Part shown: one piece after another, positions 28,200-38,194 of the stretch | Layout of the letters: every line of letters starts with the position of its first letter | How positions within the stretch are numbered: the first letter of the stretch is position 1 | Assembly (NCBI GenBank): GCA_002449265.1 | Contig: DKCV01000021.1 | Location: forward strand, 75,382-139,381 | DNA: 64,000 bases | Reading direction: 5' to 3' | Origin: Caryophanales bacterium UBA6865 | GTDB taxonomy: Bacteria; Bacillota_I; Bacilli_A; RFN20; CAG-826 | The notes under the pieces: model-generated | Database searches by the model: none | The model's input: only the letters and a program-made list of their open reading frames with translations | What the model was told of the DNA's origin: nothing | Made by a program: the position numbers and the translations under genes

Positions 28200-29609
28200 A
28201 TGAAAAGTAGCAACAAAAAACATTTGGCACTAGCCGCCGCCTTACTATTATCAGCAGGAGCGTTAGCTTCCTGCGGAAATAGTGATTCGGCTAACCGGAA
28301 AAAAGTGGAAGCGGCTGTTGCTGACGCAGAGAATTTGACTCGTGATGAGCTCATGAAGAAAGCGGCAGTGGAACTCGGCACGAACGAATTTAAGTTTCTC
28401 GCAACTACCTCTCGCGGAGGAAAAGATCCTGTTAAGAATGGCTTTGTCGCCGAACTTAATAAATACAATAAGGATATTAAAGCCACGCAGATTAAATACG
28501 ATAGTACGGTTGATGGACAAGTCTATACGACATTAAGCGGTGAAATCGATAGCGGAACCCATGGCTATAACGCTGCGATTGTGCAAGATGGGTATCAACT
28601 TCAAAAGAAAGGAATCGATGCGAAGCGTTTCATTAATTACGTTCCAAAAGAATGGAAAGATGATAAGGATACCAATAAAGATGTCGATTCCAATCCAATG
28701 TCTCTCCAATACAATTTCAAAACTTGGATGGTCAATAACAAAAATAAAGATACTGTCATTGATAACGTTTGGGATATCGCGAGCAAAAAATACAAAGGCA
28801 AGCTTGATACCATGGATCCTAGAAACGAAAACGTCAATATGGATTGGCTTATCATGCTAACCCAAGATTCTTGGTGCGATAATCTTAAAACGTGTTTTGA
28901 AGACGCTAGCAACGACGCAAAAAGTGAAATCGATATTGAAGCATATAAGAGCTACGGCGATAAGAAGAAATATGCATACGCTTTTATTGCGAAATTTATC
29001 GAAAACGCCACATTCTACGCTGATGATGGAAAGGCCATCAATAATCTCATAAAAACGCCTGGAAATATCGGATGGATCGTTTATTCAAAACTCCTCACCA
29101 TTCAAGAAACTGAGAAAACAACCAAAAAAGATATCACGGTTGCACCTCTAGGCGAGGGAAACGAAGACGGAAGCACGATAGCATCTAGCGCGATGAAAGG
29201 ATTTGGCGGATTTATGTATAAGCATTATCTCCAAGTCATGCCAACTGCCGATTACCCATATACCGCCTGTGCTTTCTTGAATTACATCAGCACGACAAAG
29301 ACTGGCTATAGCCAATGGGCAAGTGACGTGGGCGATTATCCAACAATGCCATCTATTAACTTAAATCGTACGAAAAATGGCCACGGAACGCTTGTTGATG
29401 CGAAGGATAAAGATGGCAATTCCTATAAAAAGCTCGTCCAAAAAGATGATGATCCAAATTTATTCCCTTGTTTAAACGATCCTTCTGGTTCTTGGTGGAA
29501 CGATTCTTCCAAAGGCAATGCCGTGATTGAGACGCCAAGTTATATTGCTCCTCAATATCCAGCCGTTCGTCAATTCATTGACAAAGCGCTTGCTAGTAAA
29601 GGCAAATAA
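28200..29609 (+). CDS. ABC importer substrate-binding lipoprotein
   Basis: 469-residue solute-binding protein. A type II signal peptide with lipobox LASC places lipidated Cys25 after a Lys-rich start and an Ala/Leu helix. The window also encodes LspA. The mature part resembles type 2 periplasmic-binding proteins for iron, spermidine/putrescine or phosphonate-like ligands; I cannot choose among them. It has a very strong Shine-Dalgarno AAGGAGG. A stable hairpin after its stop separates it from the permease, a common arrangement when the binding protein is made in excess. Confidence 0.85.
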   Translation: MKSSNKKHLALAAALLLSAGALASCGNSDSANRKKVEAAVADAENLTRDELMKKAAVELGTNEFKFLATTSRGGKDPVKNGFVAELNKYNKDIKATQIKYDSTVDGQVYTTLSGEIDSGTHGYNAAIVQDGYQLQKKGIDAKRFINYVPKEWKDDKDTNKDVDSNPMSLQYNFKTWMVNNKNKDTVIDNVWDIASKKYKGKLDTMDPRNENVNMDWLIMLTQDSWCDNLKTCFEDASNDAKSEIDIEAYKSYGDKKKYAYAFIAKFIENATFYADDGKAINNLIKTPGNIGWIVYSKLLTIQETEKTTKKDITVAPLGEGNEDGSTIASSAMKGFGGFMYKHYLQVMPTADYPYTACAFLNYISTTKTGYSQWASDVGDYPTMPSINLNRTKNGHGTLVDAKDKDGNSYKKLVQKDDDPNLFPCLNDPSGSWWNDSSKGNAVIETPSYIAPQYPAVRQFIDKALASKGK

Positions 29610-29623
29610 TTAATCTAAAAAGT

Positions 29624-29654
29624 CGGGGCAAGTAGGCGATATCTATTTGCCCCG
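29624..29654 (+). terminator. Intercistronic hairpin between binding protein and permease genes
   Basis: Perfect 8-bp GC-rich arms CGGGGCAA/TTGCCCCG (29624-29631, 29647-29654) with an inner TAG/CTA pair. Only a short weak T tract follows. It is therefore more likely a partial terminator or mRNA 3'-end protector than a full stop, since the permease has no promoter of its own in sight. Confidence 0.6.
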
Positions 29655-29676
29655 TATTTAGAAAGGAGTGCAGCCT

Positions 29677-31503
29677 ATGACCGAGTCGAATGTAGCGCAT
29701 AATGAGTTTTCAAAGAAACTAAAAAAAGATTGGAATAACGCCGTTACTTTTTTCGGAATTCCTGCGAATACTTTGCTCGTTTTCTTTGGAATCTTATTAT
29801 TAGCGCTGAATATCGTGCCAATTTTTACCGTTTTCATTGATTCTTTTACTGTTCACGAAATGGAATATGTCCCAAATGCGACAACGGGAAGTTGGACGGC
29901 TTATCATTATTACGAACTATTTGGAAGTGAAACTTCGGTAGGTTTTTTCTGGCAACCATTCGCCAATTCGTTACTTGTTTCTTTCTTATCTTGCGCCTTT
30001 GCGATTGTATTTGGCGGACTTACGGCTTATTTAGTTTGCCGAACCAACATGCCGTTTAAGAGATTTATTTCCGCGATTTTTATTTTTCCTTATATCATGC
30101 CGCAGTGGACTTTGGCATTATTTTGGAAGAATTTATTCATCAATGACCAAATTACCGGTGGCTATGTTGGTGAATGGCAAGCTTTATTCGGACAAGCGAT
30201 GCCAGAGTGGTGGGTATATGGCCCGTTCCCAATTGCTTTTGTCATGGGGCTACATTATGCGCCTTTTGCTTACATTCTCATTGGCGGAGTTCTCCGCAAT
30301 ATGGATTCGAATTTAGAAGAAGCAGCGACAATTCTCAATATTCCTAAATGGAAAGTGTTCACTCGCGTTACTATCCCTATGATTCAACCGGCGATTATGA
30401 GTACAATCCTACTTGTCTTTTCGGCGGCAATGAGTTCATATCCAGTCGCGCAAACTTTAGGTACTCCCGCTAACTATTTCGTATTAGCGGTTCAAATGAA
30501 AGCCTTCATCACGGGTAGTGGAGGCACTCAAATTGGGCAAGGGGCAATTGTTTCTTTGGTGCTGATTATCATCGGCGTATTGATCTTAGCGATAAACCAG
30601 GCTCAGATTGGTGGAAGAAAGCAATTTACGACCGTGACTGGAAAAAGCGGACAAATCAGTAAAAAGAATCTTGGAAAAGTTGGCCGCTACGTTATTGGCG
30701 GATTAATGATTGCGTTTGTCATTTTCTTCTGCGTTGGTCCAATGGTTTCCTTTGCTTTAGAATCGCTACTCCCTAATCCAGGCGACTATTCTAGTGGCTT
30801 AACGTTACGGTATTGGAATTCTAGCGATGTCGTTAGAAATGACGTTCATGGCGTTTTCTATGAGCCGAAATTATGGCTAGCACTAAAAAATTCTATTCTT
30901 CTTTCCGTTTGTTGCAGCTTGCTTGCTGGTACTAGTGGATTATTAATTGGCTATGCGGTTGCTAGAAAAAGGAAGAGCAAGCTTGCGAAAGCCGTTAATG
31001 GTTTAGCTTTCTTTCCGTATTTACTTCCTTCCATTTCTCTCAGTGCGATTTTCTTGCTTCTATCGATGAACATTAAGTTCCTCTACAAAACGCCGATTCT
31101 TGTTTGCATTATTTTAGGAACGATGAAATACATTCCTTTCGCTTCGAGAAGCTCCCTTAATGCGATGATGCAATTATCGGGTGAAATCGAAGAAGCGGCT
31201 GTAATTCAAAATGTCCCATGGGTAAAGCGAATGGGGAAAGTGATTTTCCCTATTCAAAAAAGTGCTTTTATCTCGGGGTATTTGCTGCCATTCATCTCCT
31301 GCATGAGAGAATATAATCTTTTTGCTTTTATTGGGGATAACCAAATTACTTTAACCCGTTACATGTATTTCTTAGAGGATACGGGCATTGCCGCTTTAGA
31401 GAACGCAGCCAACTTAATCCTTGTTATTATCATTTTGCTATGCAACTGGCTTGTTACCTTACTAACAGGAGCAAGTGTCGATAAAGGCATCGGAGGTAAA
31501 TAA
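29677..31503 (+). CDS. ABC importer permease, two fused permease domains
   Basis: 608 residues with about 12 transmembrane helices formed by two tandem binding-protein-dependent permease domains. Each has an EAA loop: EEAATILNIPKWKVFTRV in the first half and EEAAVIQNVPWVKRM in the second. Fused permeases like this are known in FbpB-type iron and related importers. The start at 29677 (ATG) is chosen over a GTG at 29668 because AAAGGAG lies 8 nt before it. The ATPase gene begins 1 nt after its stop. It is the membrane channel of the importer whose binding protein lies upstream. Confidence 0.88.
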   Translation: MTESNVAHNEFSKKLKKDWNNAVTFFGIPANTLLVFFGILLLALNIVPIFTVFIDSFTVHEMEYVPNATTGSWTAYHYYELFGSETSVGFFWQPFANSLLVSFLSCAFAIVFGGLTAYLVCRTNMPFKRFISAIFIFPYIMPQWTLALFWKNLFINDQITGGYVGEWQALFGQAMPEWWVYGPFPIAFVMGLHYAPFAYILIGGVLRNMDSNLEEAATILNIPKWKVFTRVTIPMIQPAIMSTILLVFSAAMSSYPVAQTLGTPANYFVLAVQMKAFITGSGGTQIGQGAIVSLVLIIIGVLILAINQAQIGGRKQFTTVTGKSGQISKKNLGKVGRYVIGGLMIAFVIFFCVGPMVSFALESLLPNPGDYSSGLTLRYWNSSDVVRNDVHGVFYEPKLWLALKNSILLSVCCSLLAGTSGLLIGYAVARKRKSKLAKAVNGLAFFPYLLPSISLSAIFLLLSMNIKFLYKTPILVCIILGTMKYIPFASRSSLNAMMQLSGEIEEAAVIQNVPWVKRMGKVIFPIQKSAFISGYLLPFISCMREYNLFAFIGDNQITLTRYMYFLEDTGIAALENAANLILVIIILLCNWLVTLLTGASVDKGIGGK

Positions 31504-31504
31504 A

Positions 31505-33153
31505 ATGCCAAAAATTACTTTAGAACACGTCACAAAACGCTATGGCGCTTTTTACGCCGTTGACGATCTTAATCTTACGATAGATGACCGGTCTTTTGTC
31601 ACTTTGCTTGGACCAAGTGGGTGTGGAAAAACGACGACATTGCGTATGATTGCCGGTTTAGAAACCCCAACTTCTGGCAAAATTACCATTGGTGATGAAG
31701 TAGTTTACGATAGCGAAGAAGGAATTAATATCCCTGCAAATAAGCGTCATGTTGGCTTTCTTTTCCAAAACTATGCGCTTTGGCCGCATATGACGGTCTA
31801 CAAAAATATCACTTTCGGTCTACAAGAAGTGAAAGAAGAAATGCCACTTATTGCTACCGAATATAATAAATACATAGCCTTAGCCAAAGCCATCAAAGAA
31901 CCAGCCCGCATCAAAAAGCAAATTGAATATTGCTACGATAAAAAAGGAAAACTTGATAGCGAGAAAGCCATCCGTTTCTTGATAGACGAATTTAAGATTT
32001 CTAGTTTTGCCGCGAAGGAACTATTCTCCTTGAAGATGTATGAATTAGAAGGAGAAGAACTAAAGCGCTTTGTTGAGAAAAATTACGATGAATATCTCGA
32101 TAAAGCAGATGAAGTTTTAGAGAGCATTGAAAATAAAGGCTTTACATTAAACGAAAAAGGCGAATATCTTCTCGATGGAAATCTTGTCAAAAAGCTTCGC
32201 AAATTAGACAAAGAAGAAATCGATCTTCGCGTTCGTCATGTTGCTCGTGTGGTCAAAATCGGAGAATTTATGGATCGATATCCTAGCGAATTATCAGGTG
32301 ACAGCAGCAGCGTGTCGCTATCGCTAGAACCTTAGCGCCGGAGCCAAAAGTCATCTTCATGGATGAACCGCTTTCTAATCTTGACGCGAAACTTCGACTC
32401 GAAATGAGAAGTGAGTTAAAACGACTTCACATTGCGACTGGTTCGACTTTCGTTTATGTTACTCATGATCAGCAAGAAGCAATGACTTTAGCCACGAAGA
32501 TTTGCTTAATCAATAATGGCGTCCTTCAACAATATGATGCGCCTTTAGATGTTTATCGAGCGCCGAATAATCTCTTTGTCGCTGATTTTATTGGTAATCC
32601 AAGCATTAATTTCATCGAAGCAAAAGCCGCCCAAAATGGAAAGAAAATTTCCTTGTCTTTCTTTGACGGGACCGTAAAAGCTACCTTTGAGCCTTCCTTT
32701 GCTTTGAATCTATCCGCGTTCTGCAAAGAACGAGATGAAAGGATGAAAAAGGAGAGTGAAGAAAGAAAAGCGAAACTTTCCATGAAAGGGGCTGTAGAAA
32801 AAGATAATGCAGACCGCGCCTTCAATTATCGTATCGAAAAGGTTAATGGCGCGATTACGGCGGAAGAAGAACACAATATCGCCGAAGACATCTTTATTTT
32901 AGGCATTCGTCCTGAATTCATTGACCTTCAAGAAGAAAATGGCATTGAGGCAGAAATTTATAGTGCTCTTCCGACTGGTATGGAGACAACCGTAAAAATT
33001 CGTATTGGCGAATATATCCTTACGGCAGTGGTCTTTGGCGGGGTAGATTATCGGATCGGGGCCAAAGCGAAGATTAGTTTTATAGGTAAGGAACTACTCC
33101 TTCTTGACCGTAAATCAGGAAGAATCATTGCTGAGGGTAGCCTAAAACTATAA
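31505..33153 (+). pseudogene. ABC importer ATPase, frameshifted in the signature motif and with a large insertion
   Basis: PotA/MalK/FbpC-like ATPase in two frames. Frame one (31505-32335) has Walker A GPSGCGKTTT, Q-loop LFQNYALWPHM, then about 125 extra residues, then DRYPSELSG. It runs out of frame at 32297-32300, where TCAGGTGACAG needs one more G to encode LSGGQ. Frame two continues with QQQRVAIARTLAPEP, Walker B VIFMDEPLSNLD, H-loop YVTHDQQEA and a C-terminal TOBE domain. Restoring one base gives about 549 residues with every motif intact. Either a sequencing/assembly error or a very recent mutation is likely. The Shine-Dalgarno GGAGG sits at the end of the permease gene. Confidence 0.85.
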
Positions 33154-33168
33154 AAACTAGTTTTTTGG

Positions 33169-33205
33169 AATAGAAGCGAGCAAATATCTCGCTTCTATTT
33201 TCATT
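33169..33205 (+). terminator. Rho-independent terminator of the ABC importer operon
   Basis: Twelve-bp perfect arms AATAGAAGCGAG (33169-33180) and CTCGCTTCTATT (33188-33199), 7-nt loop, then TTTCATTT. It separates the importer from glgB. Confidence 0.92.
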
Positions 33206-33270
33206 TAAGCGCTCTCAGGCTTTTTATTCCTTAGAAAAATCAGTATACTTATTAGGTATTTCATAAATTT

Positions 33271-35181
33271 ATGGCATTTGGAATTCTTTATGACTATTTG
33301 ATGGGTCAATCAACCCACGCCTTCGATTATTTTGGTGCTCATTTTGGAACCCTAGAATTACCAGGGAAAAACAAAAATGAAAAGCCTACTATTTTATCTG
33401 GCGTCTATTTCCGACTCTATGCGCCTTTAGCGGAAGACGTTTCTGTGATTGGTGAGTGGAATAATTGGGATGTTACCGCCAATAAGATGAAGAAAGTGGA
33501 TCCCTGTGGTTGCTTTGAGACTTTTGTTCCAGGACTTCACAACTACGAATGCTATAAATTCCATTTTAAAAACGCGAAAGGGCAATACGTAGATAAGGCT
33601 GATCCTTTTGCTTTCTTTAGCGAAATGAGGCCACAATCTTGCTCCCGAGTATTCGACATTCGTAATTTTGCTTGGCACGATAAAAAATGGCTCAAGAACC
33701 GTAGTCGAAATTTCGATAACGCGATGAGCATTTACGAAATTCACCTTGGTTCCTGGAAGGGGAAAATCGATGGACGCTTCCCTAGCTACGAAGAGGTGGC
33801 TGATTACTTAATTCCTTATTTAAAGGAAACTGGCTATACCCATGTTGAGATTATGCCTATCACTCAATATCCTTTTGATGGTTCTTGGGGATACCAGACA
33901 ACAGGCTTTTATAGTGTGGATTCGCGGTACGGAAATCCCTTCCAACTCATGAGCTTTGTTGACCGGCTTCATGAGGCTGGATTTGGGGTGATTTTAGATT
34001 TCGCCCCGGTTCATTTTGCAACCGATAGCTACGCTTTAAGGGAATTTGACGGCTCCCATTTATTTGAATATAGCGATGAAGCGCACGCTTATTCCCCTTG
34101 GGGAAGCTGCTTATTCGATTTAGGGAAGGACCCAGTCCGTTCTTTCTTAATGAGCGCGATGAACTATTTTTTAACCTATTTCCATTTTGATGGGATTCGC
34201 GTTGATGCGGTGAGCAATCTTATTTATTGGGATGGGAATAAAAACCATGGCGAAAACGATGGGGCGCTTGAATTCATTCGTCGATTAAACGGCAAACTTC
34301 ATTACGAACATCCTTCGATTATGATGATTGCGGAAGATAGCACCGATTATTTAGGCGTGACGCGACCAGTTGAATACGGTGGATTAGGTTTCGATTATAA
34401 GTGGGATTTAGGATGGATGAACGATACTTTGAAGTATTATTCTCTTGACCCGATTTATAAAAAATGGGATCACAACAAGTTAACCTTCTCCATGGCTTAT
34501 TTTTATAGCGAAAACTTCCTTTTGCCTTTGTCTCATGATGAAGTGGTACATGGGAAAGGGACTATCATCAACAAGATGTATGGGGATTACGAAACCAAAT
34601 TCGCCTTATTAAGGAATTTATTCACCTATCAATTCGCTCACCCTGGGAAAAAGCTCAATTTCATGGGAAATGAGCTTGGTAGCTTTGATGAATGGAACGA
34701 AAACCGTTCTTTGCCTTGGAATTTATTAACTTATCCAAAGCACGATTCCGTCCGTCGCCTTATGCGCGATCTCAATCTCATTTATCGTGATGAGAAAGCA
34801 ATGCATTTTGAAGAACATAACCCTGCCCATTTTTCTTGGACTCTTGTGGATAACTACGATCAAAGCGTGTTTGCTTTTACACGAAGAGTCGATGATAGCG
34901 AACTATTATTTGTTTTCAATATGACCCCAAATTATTACGAAAATTACGATGTTGGCGTCTATAACGAAGGGGAATGGTTTGAATTATTCAATAGTGATAA
35001 AGACGTTTACGGCGGGAATAATCAATATAATGGTTTATCATGCTTTACTTCAATCGGCGCGCCAGAAGGACGTCCGTATCATATTACGATTAAGTTAGGA
35101 AGTTACGCTGCGCTCATTATGAAGCGAAAGATAGTAAAGAAAGCGGTAACGAAAAGAAAAAGAACTCGGAAAGTTAACTAA
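33271..35181 (+). CDS. glgB: 1,4-alpha-glucan branching enzyme
   Basis: Introduces alpha-1,6 branches into glycogen. 636 residues. An N-terminal CBM48-like domain (VSVIGEWNNWD) precedes the GH13 barrel: EIHLGSWK, nucleophile Asp in DGIRVDAVSN, acid/base Glu in MMIAEDSTD, and the third acid in PLSHDEVVHGKG. The tail is a C-terminal beta domain ending in a Lys/Arg-rich segment (KAVTKRKRTRKVN), which is unusual. A TATACT box (33244-33249) lies 21 nt before the ATG, and no clear Shine-Dalgarno is present. glgP follows after 20 nt. glgC and glgA are not in the window. Confidence 0.95.
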   Translation: MAFGILYDYLMGQSTHAFDYFGAHFGTLELPGKNKNEKPTILSGVYFRLYAPLAEDVSVIGEWNNWDVTANKMKKVDPCGCFETFVPGLHNYECYKFHFKNAKGQYVDKADPFAFFSEMRPQSCSRVFDIRNFAWHDKKWLKNRSRNFDNAMSIYEIHLGSWKGKIDGRFPSYEEVADYLIPYLKETGYTHVEIMPITQYPFDGSWGYQTTGFYSVDSRYGNPFQLMSFVDRLHEAGFGVILDFAPVHFATDSYALREFDGSHLFEYSDEAHAYSPWGSCLFDLGKDPVRSFLMSAMNYFLTYFHFDGIRVDAVSNLIYWDGNKNHGENDGALEFIRRLNGKLHYEHPSIMMIAEDSTDYLGVTRPVEYGGLGFDYKWDLGWMNDTLKYYSLDPIYKKWDHNKLTFSMAYFYSENFLLPLSHDEVVHGKGTIINKMYGDYETKFALLRNLFTYQFAHPGKKLNFMGNELGSFDEWNENRSLPWNLLTYPKHDSVRRLMRDLNLIYRDEKAMHFEEHNPAHFSWTLVDNYDQSVFAFTRRVDDSELLFVFNMTPNYYENYDVGVYNEGEWFELFNSDKDVYGGNNQYNGLSCFTSIGAPEGRPYHITIKLGSYAALIMKRKIVKKAVTKRKRTRKVN

Positions 35182-35201
35182 AGGGGAGAGGAGTATTCAT
35201 C

Positions 35202-37622
35202 ATGTTTCAGAACAAACTGGATTTTAAGCAGGATTTTGAAAGAAGGCTAAGCGAAAAATACGGTCGTAGCGTTGAAGATAGTCATATTACTGAACGTTAT
35301 GACATTCTAGGGGAGATGGTACGCGATTACGCTGGTTACGATTGGAGAGCGTGCCGCGAAGCCATGTTTAAAGGAAAAAGCAAGCAAGCCATCTATTTTT
35401 CCATGGAATTCCTTATTGGAAGGCTTCTTGTCAATAACATGCAAAACCTTGGCATTTATAATGTCGCTAAGGATGGTCTAGCGGAACTTGGTATCGATAT
35501 TAACGAATTAGAGGATCTTGAACCAGATGCAGGGCTAGGCAATGGCGGCTTAGGCCGATTAGCGGCTTGTTTTCTCGATAGTAGCGCGTCTATAGGCTAT
35601 CCAGTGCATGGCAATACCATCCGTTATGAATATGGTTTTTTCCGCCAAAAATTCGTGGATGGGAAACAAATTGAATTACCAGATCAATGGCTTAGCAATG
35701 GCTTTGTTTTTGAGGTTAGAAAACCAAAGCACGCCGTGGAAGTCTCTTTCTATGGGCAAGCCGAAACTTATATTAAGCCCGATGGCAATTACGCGATTCG
35801 GACGGTCAATGCGCGCTGCGTTCGCGCCGTTCCCTATGACGTCAGTGTCGTTGGTTATCGAAATGGCGTCGCGAATACGTTGCGTTTATGGAGCGCAGAA
35901 CCGAGCGAAAAAAATCTTCCTACTGATTGCTCTTTTAATGAATATTTAGCCACCTTGAAGGAACTTTGCTTTGGCTTATATCCGGATGATTCGACTGAAC
36001 ACGGAAGATTACTCCGCCTCCGTCAGCAATACTTCTTGGTCTCGGCTGGACTTCAATCCTCCATGAGAGGGCATTTACGCCGATATGGCACCTTAAAGAA
36101 CTTTGCCGAAAAATATTGCTTCCAGCTCAATGATACTCATCCGATTTTAGCAATTCCTGAAATGATGCGTTTGCTCATGGATGAATATGGTTTCGGTTGG
36201 GATGATGCTTGGGACATCGTGACTCATTCTATCGCTTATACTAACCATACCGTTATGCCAGAAGCCTTAGAAAAATGGCCTGTTACCTATATGCAAGGAT
36301 TGCTTCCTCGCATTTATATGATTATCGAAGAAATCAATCGCCGTTTTAATAACTACATGGTCGAAAAAGGCGTTGACCCAGATAAACGTTATCAAATGTC
36401 TATCATTCGAGATGGCCAGATCCATATGACCAATATGGCCATATATGCGGGATATAGCGTAAATGGGGTAGCGAAAATCCATACCGAAATTCTTGAAAAT
36501 TACACCTTTAAGAATTTCTATGAGCTTTTCCCGAATAAATTCTCCAACAAAACGAATGGCGTCACTCATCGCCGCTGGCTACTATACGCAAACCCTTCCT
36601 TAGCGAAAATTATCACTGAAAAAATTGGCGATGAATGGATTCGTAATCCAGAGAAACTCGCTGACTTTGCAAAATTTGCCGATGATAAGAAAACGCAAGA
36701 TGCCGTTTTGAAATCAAAGCATGAAAATAAAGTTAAATTTGCAAGATTTGTCGCCAAGCAATACGGTATCGAAATTGATCCAAATAGTATTTTCGACACC
36801 CAGATCAAACGTCTTCATGCTTATAAGCGTCAATTGCTCAACGTTTTCCATATCATGAACGAATATTTGACGTTCAAAGATGATCCGAAAAAATTCAAGA
36901 TGATTCCTCATACTTATATTTTTGGCGCGAAAGCTGCTCCAAGCTATGAATATGCCAAAAGAATCATCGAATTGATTCTTTCCGTTGCCGATGTCATTAA
37001 TCATGACGAAGAGGCGAATAAATTCATGAAGATCGTCTTTGTGGAGAATTATGGCGTTACTTTGGCCGAAAAGATTATTCCTGCAAGCGATATTAGCGAG
37101 CAAATCTCCACAGCTGGCAAAGAAGCAAGCGGCACAAGTAATATGAAACTCATGATGAACGGAGCGATTACATTAGGAACGCTTGATGGCGCTAATATTG
37201 AAATAGCGAATTTAGCAGGCGAAGAAAACGAAGTCATCTTCGGACTTACGGCAAACGAAGTTCAATCAATGGTGGATAATGGAAGCTACAATCCTTGGGA
37301 TATATATAATTCCAATGCATCTATTAAACGCGTTTTGGATAGTTTATTCTTAGGGCCATGGGCCAAAAATGACCGTTTCCGCTTCATTTTCGATGAAATC
37401 ATGAACCATGGCGATCAATATTTCATTTTAGCCGATTATGTTAGCTATGCTGAAGCTTGCCAAAAAGCGAATGACTTCTATGCGGACAAGCGTGCCTTTG
37501 CTCATGCTTCAATTATGAATATCGCTCGTAGTGGCCATTTCTCTAGTGACCGGACGATTGAAGAATACAATCGGGATATCTGGCATTTAAAGAAAATCAA
37601 CGTGAGGGCTGACGATGAATAG
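35202..37622 (+). CDS. glgP: Glycogen/maltodextrin phosphorylase
   Basis: Releases glucose-1-phosphate from alpha-1,4-glucan ends. 806 residues, the usual size for this PLP enzyme. The catalytic core has PDAGLGNGGLGRLAACFLDS near the N-terminus, the QLNDTHP loop and the PLP-lysine signature EASGTSNMKLMMNGA followed by GTLDGANIEI. The Shine-Dalgarno AGGGGAGAGGAG precedes the ATG. It is cotranscribed with glgB, giving branching and breakdown of glycogen in one operon. Its last 8 nt overlap the dUTPase gene. Confidence 0.96.
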   Translation: MFQNKLDFKQDFERRLSEKYGRSVEDSHITERYDILGEMVRDYAGYDWRACREAMFKGKSKQAIYFSMEFLIGRLLVNNMQNLGIYNVAKDGLAELGIDINELEDLEPDAGLGNGGLGRLAACFLDSSASIGYPVHGNTIRYEYGFFRQKFVDGKQIELPDQWLSNGFVFEVRKPKHAVEVSFYGQAETYIKPDGNYAIRTVNARCVRAVPYDVSVVGYRNGVANTLRLWSAEPSEKNLPTDCSFNEYLATLKELCFGLYPDDSTEHGRLLRLRQQYFLVSAGLQSSMRGHLRRYGTLKNFAEKYCFQLNDTHPILAIPEMMRLLMDEYGFGWDDAWDIVTHSIAYTNHTVMPEALEKWPVTYMQGLLPRIYMIIEEINRRFNNYMVEKGVDPDKRYQMSIIRDGQIHMTNMAIYAGYSVNGVAKIHTEILENYTFKNFYELFPNKFSNKTNGVTHRRWLLYANPSLAKIITEKIGDEWIRNPEKLADFAKFADDKKTQDAVLKSKHENKVKFARFVAKQYGIEIDPNSIFDTQIKRLHAYKRQLLNVFHIMNEYLTFKDDPKKFKMIPHTYIFGAKAAPSYEYAKRIIELILSVADVINHDEEANKFMKIVFVENYGVTLAEKIIPASDISEQISTAGKEASGTSNMKLMMNGAITLGTLDGANIEIANLAGEENEVIFGLTANEVQSMVDNGSYNPWDIYNSNASIKRVLDSLFLGPWAKNDRFRFIFDEIMNHGDQYFILADYVSYAEACQKANDFYADKRAFAHASIMNIARSGHFSSDRTIEEYNRDIWHLKKINVRADDE

Positions 37623-38109
37623 CATTGATGTAACGCCCTTATTTGCTTTACAAAGTGGCTTAGATAATGAGATTCATAAGCTTCATCATGAAAGCTATAA
37701 CTCGACTCTTCATAAACGGATTCTTGCCTTATTTGTAGAACTCGGAGAGTTCGCTAATGAAACACGTTGTTTTAAGTTTTGGAGCGTAAAAGGGCCATCT
37801 ACTAAAGAAGTAATACTCGATGAATATGCCGATGCTTTGCATTTTTTCTTGTCATTAGGTTTAGCCATTGGCGTTAAGGAAATGAAAGCGGATTTTGCGC
37901 CTCGATGTTCTACTATTGTGGAACAATTAGAAGCAATATACGTTGATGTCGCCTCTTTTAGTGAACATCTTGATGAAACACACTATAAAGCGGCGTTTAC
38001 GGATTTCTTGAATCTTCTTCCTTTGCTTCATTATAGCGATATGGACGCTATCGATGCTTATAAGAAAAAATTAGCGGTTAATTACGCTCGTCAAAAAAAT
38101 CACTATTAA
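37615..38109 (+). CDS. Dimeric-type dUTPase
   Basis: Hydrolyses dUTP to dUMP, keeping uracil out of DNA. 164 residues of the all-alpha dimeric dUTPase family (MazG relatives). The metal-binding set is visible: VELGEFANETRCFKFW and a later DEYADALHFFLSLG (E-x2-E and E-x2-D). It overlaps glgP by 8 nt, so translation is coupled, though there is no metabolic link to glycogen. A terminator follows directly, closing the glgB-glgP-dUTPase unit. Confidence 0.85.
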   Translation: MNSIDVTPLFALQSGLDNEIHKLHHESYNSTLHKRILALFVELGEFANETRCFKFWSVKGPSTKEVILDEYADALHFFLSLGLAIGVKEMKADFAPRCSTIVEQLEAIYVDVASFSEHLDETHYKAAFTDFLNLLPLLHYSDMDAIDAYKKKLAVNYARQKNHY

Positions 38110-38117
38110 TTCATACT

Positions 38118-38155
38118 AAATAAAGGGTTTTTTGCGAAATTCCTTTATTTTTTCT
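38118..38155 (+). terminator. Rho-independent terminator of the glgB-glgP-dUTPase operon
   Basis: Nine-bp perfect arms AAATAAAGG (38118-38126) and CCTTTATTT (38142-38150), 15-nt loop, followed by a T run. Confidence 0.82.
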
Positions 38156-38194
38156 TTTATCTAGTTAAAAATATCACTAGTAAAGAAGAAAATC

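Noticed and set aside
32301..32313. Short CAG repeat as a phase-variation tract
   Set aside because: Only three CAG units, and a triplet repeat would not change the frame.
32281..32320. Programmed -1/+1 frameshift in the ABC ATPase
   Set aside because: No slippery heptamer or stimulating hairpin is visible; a one-base deletion explains it better.
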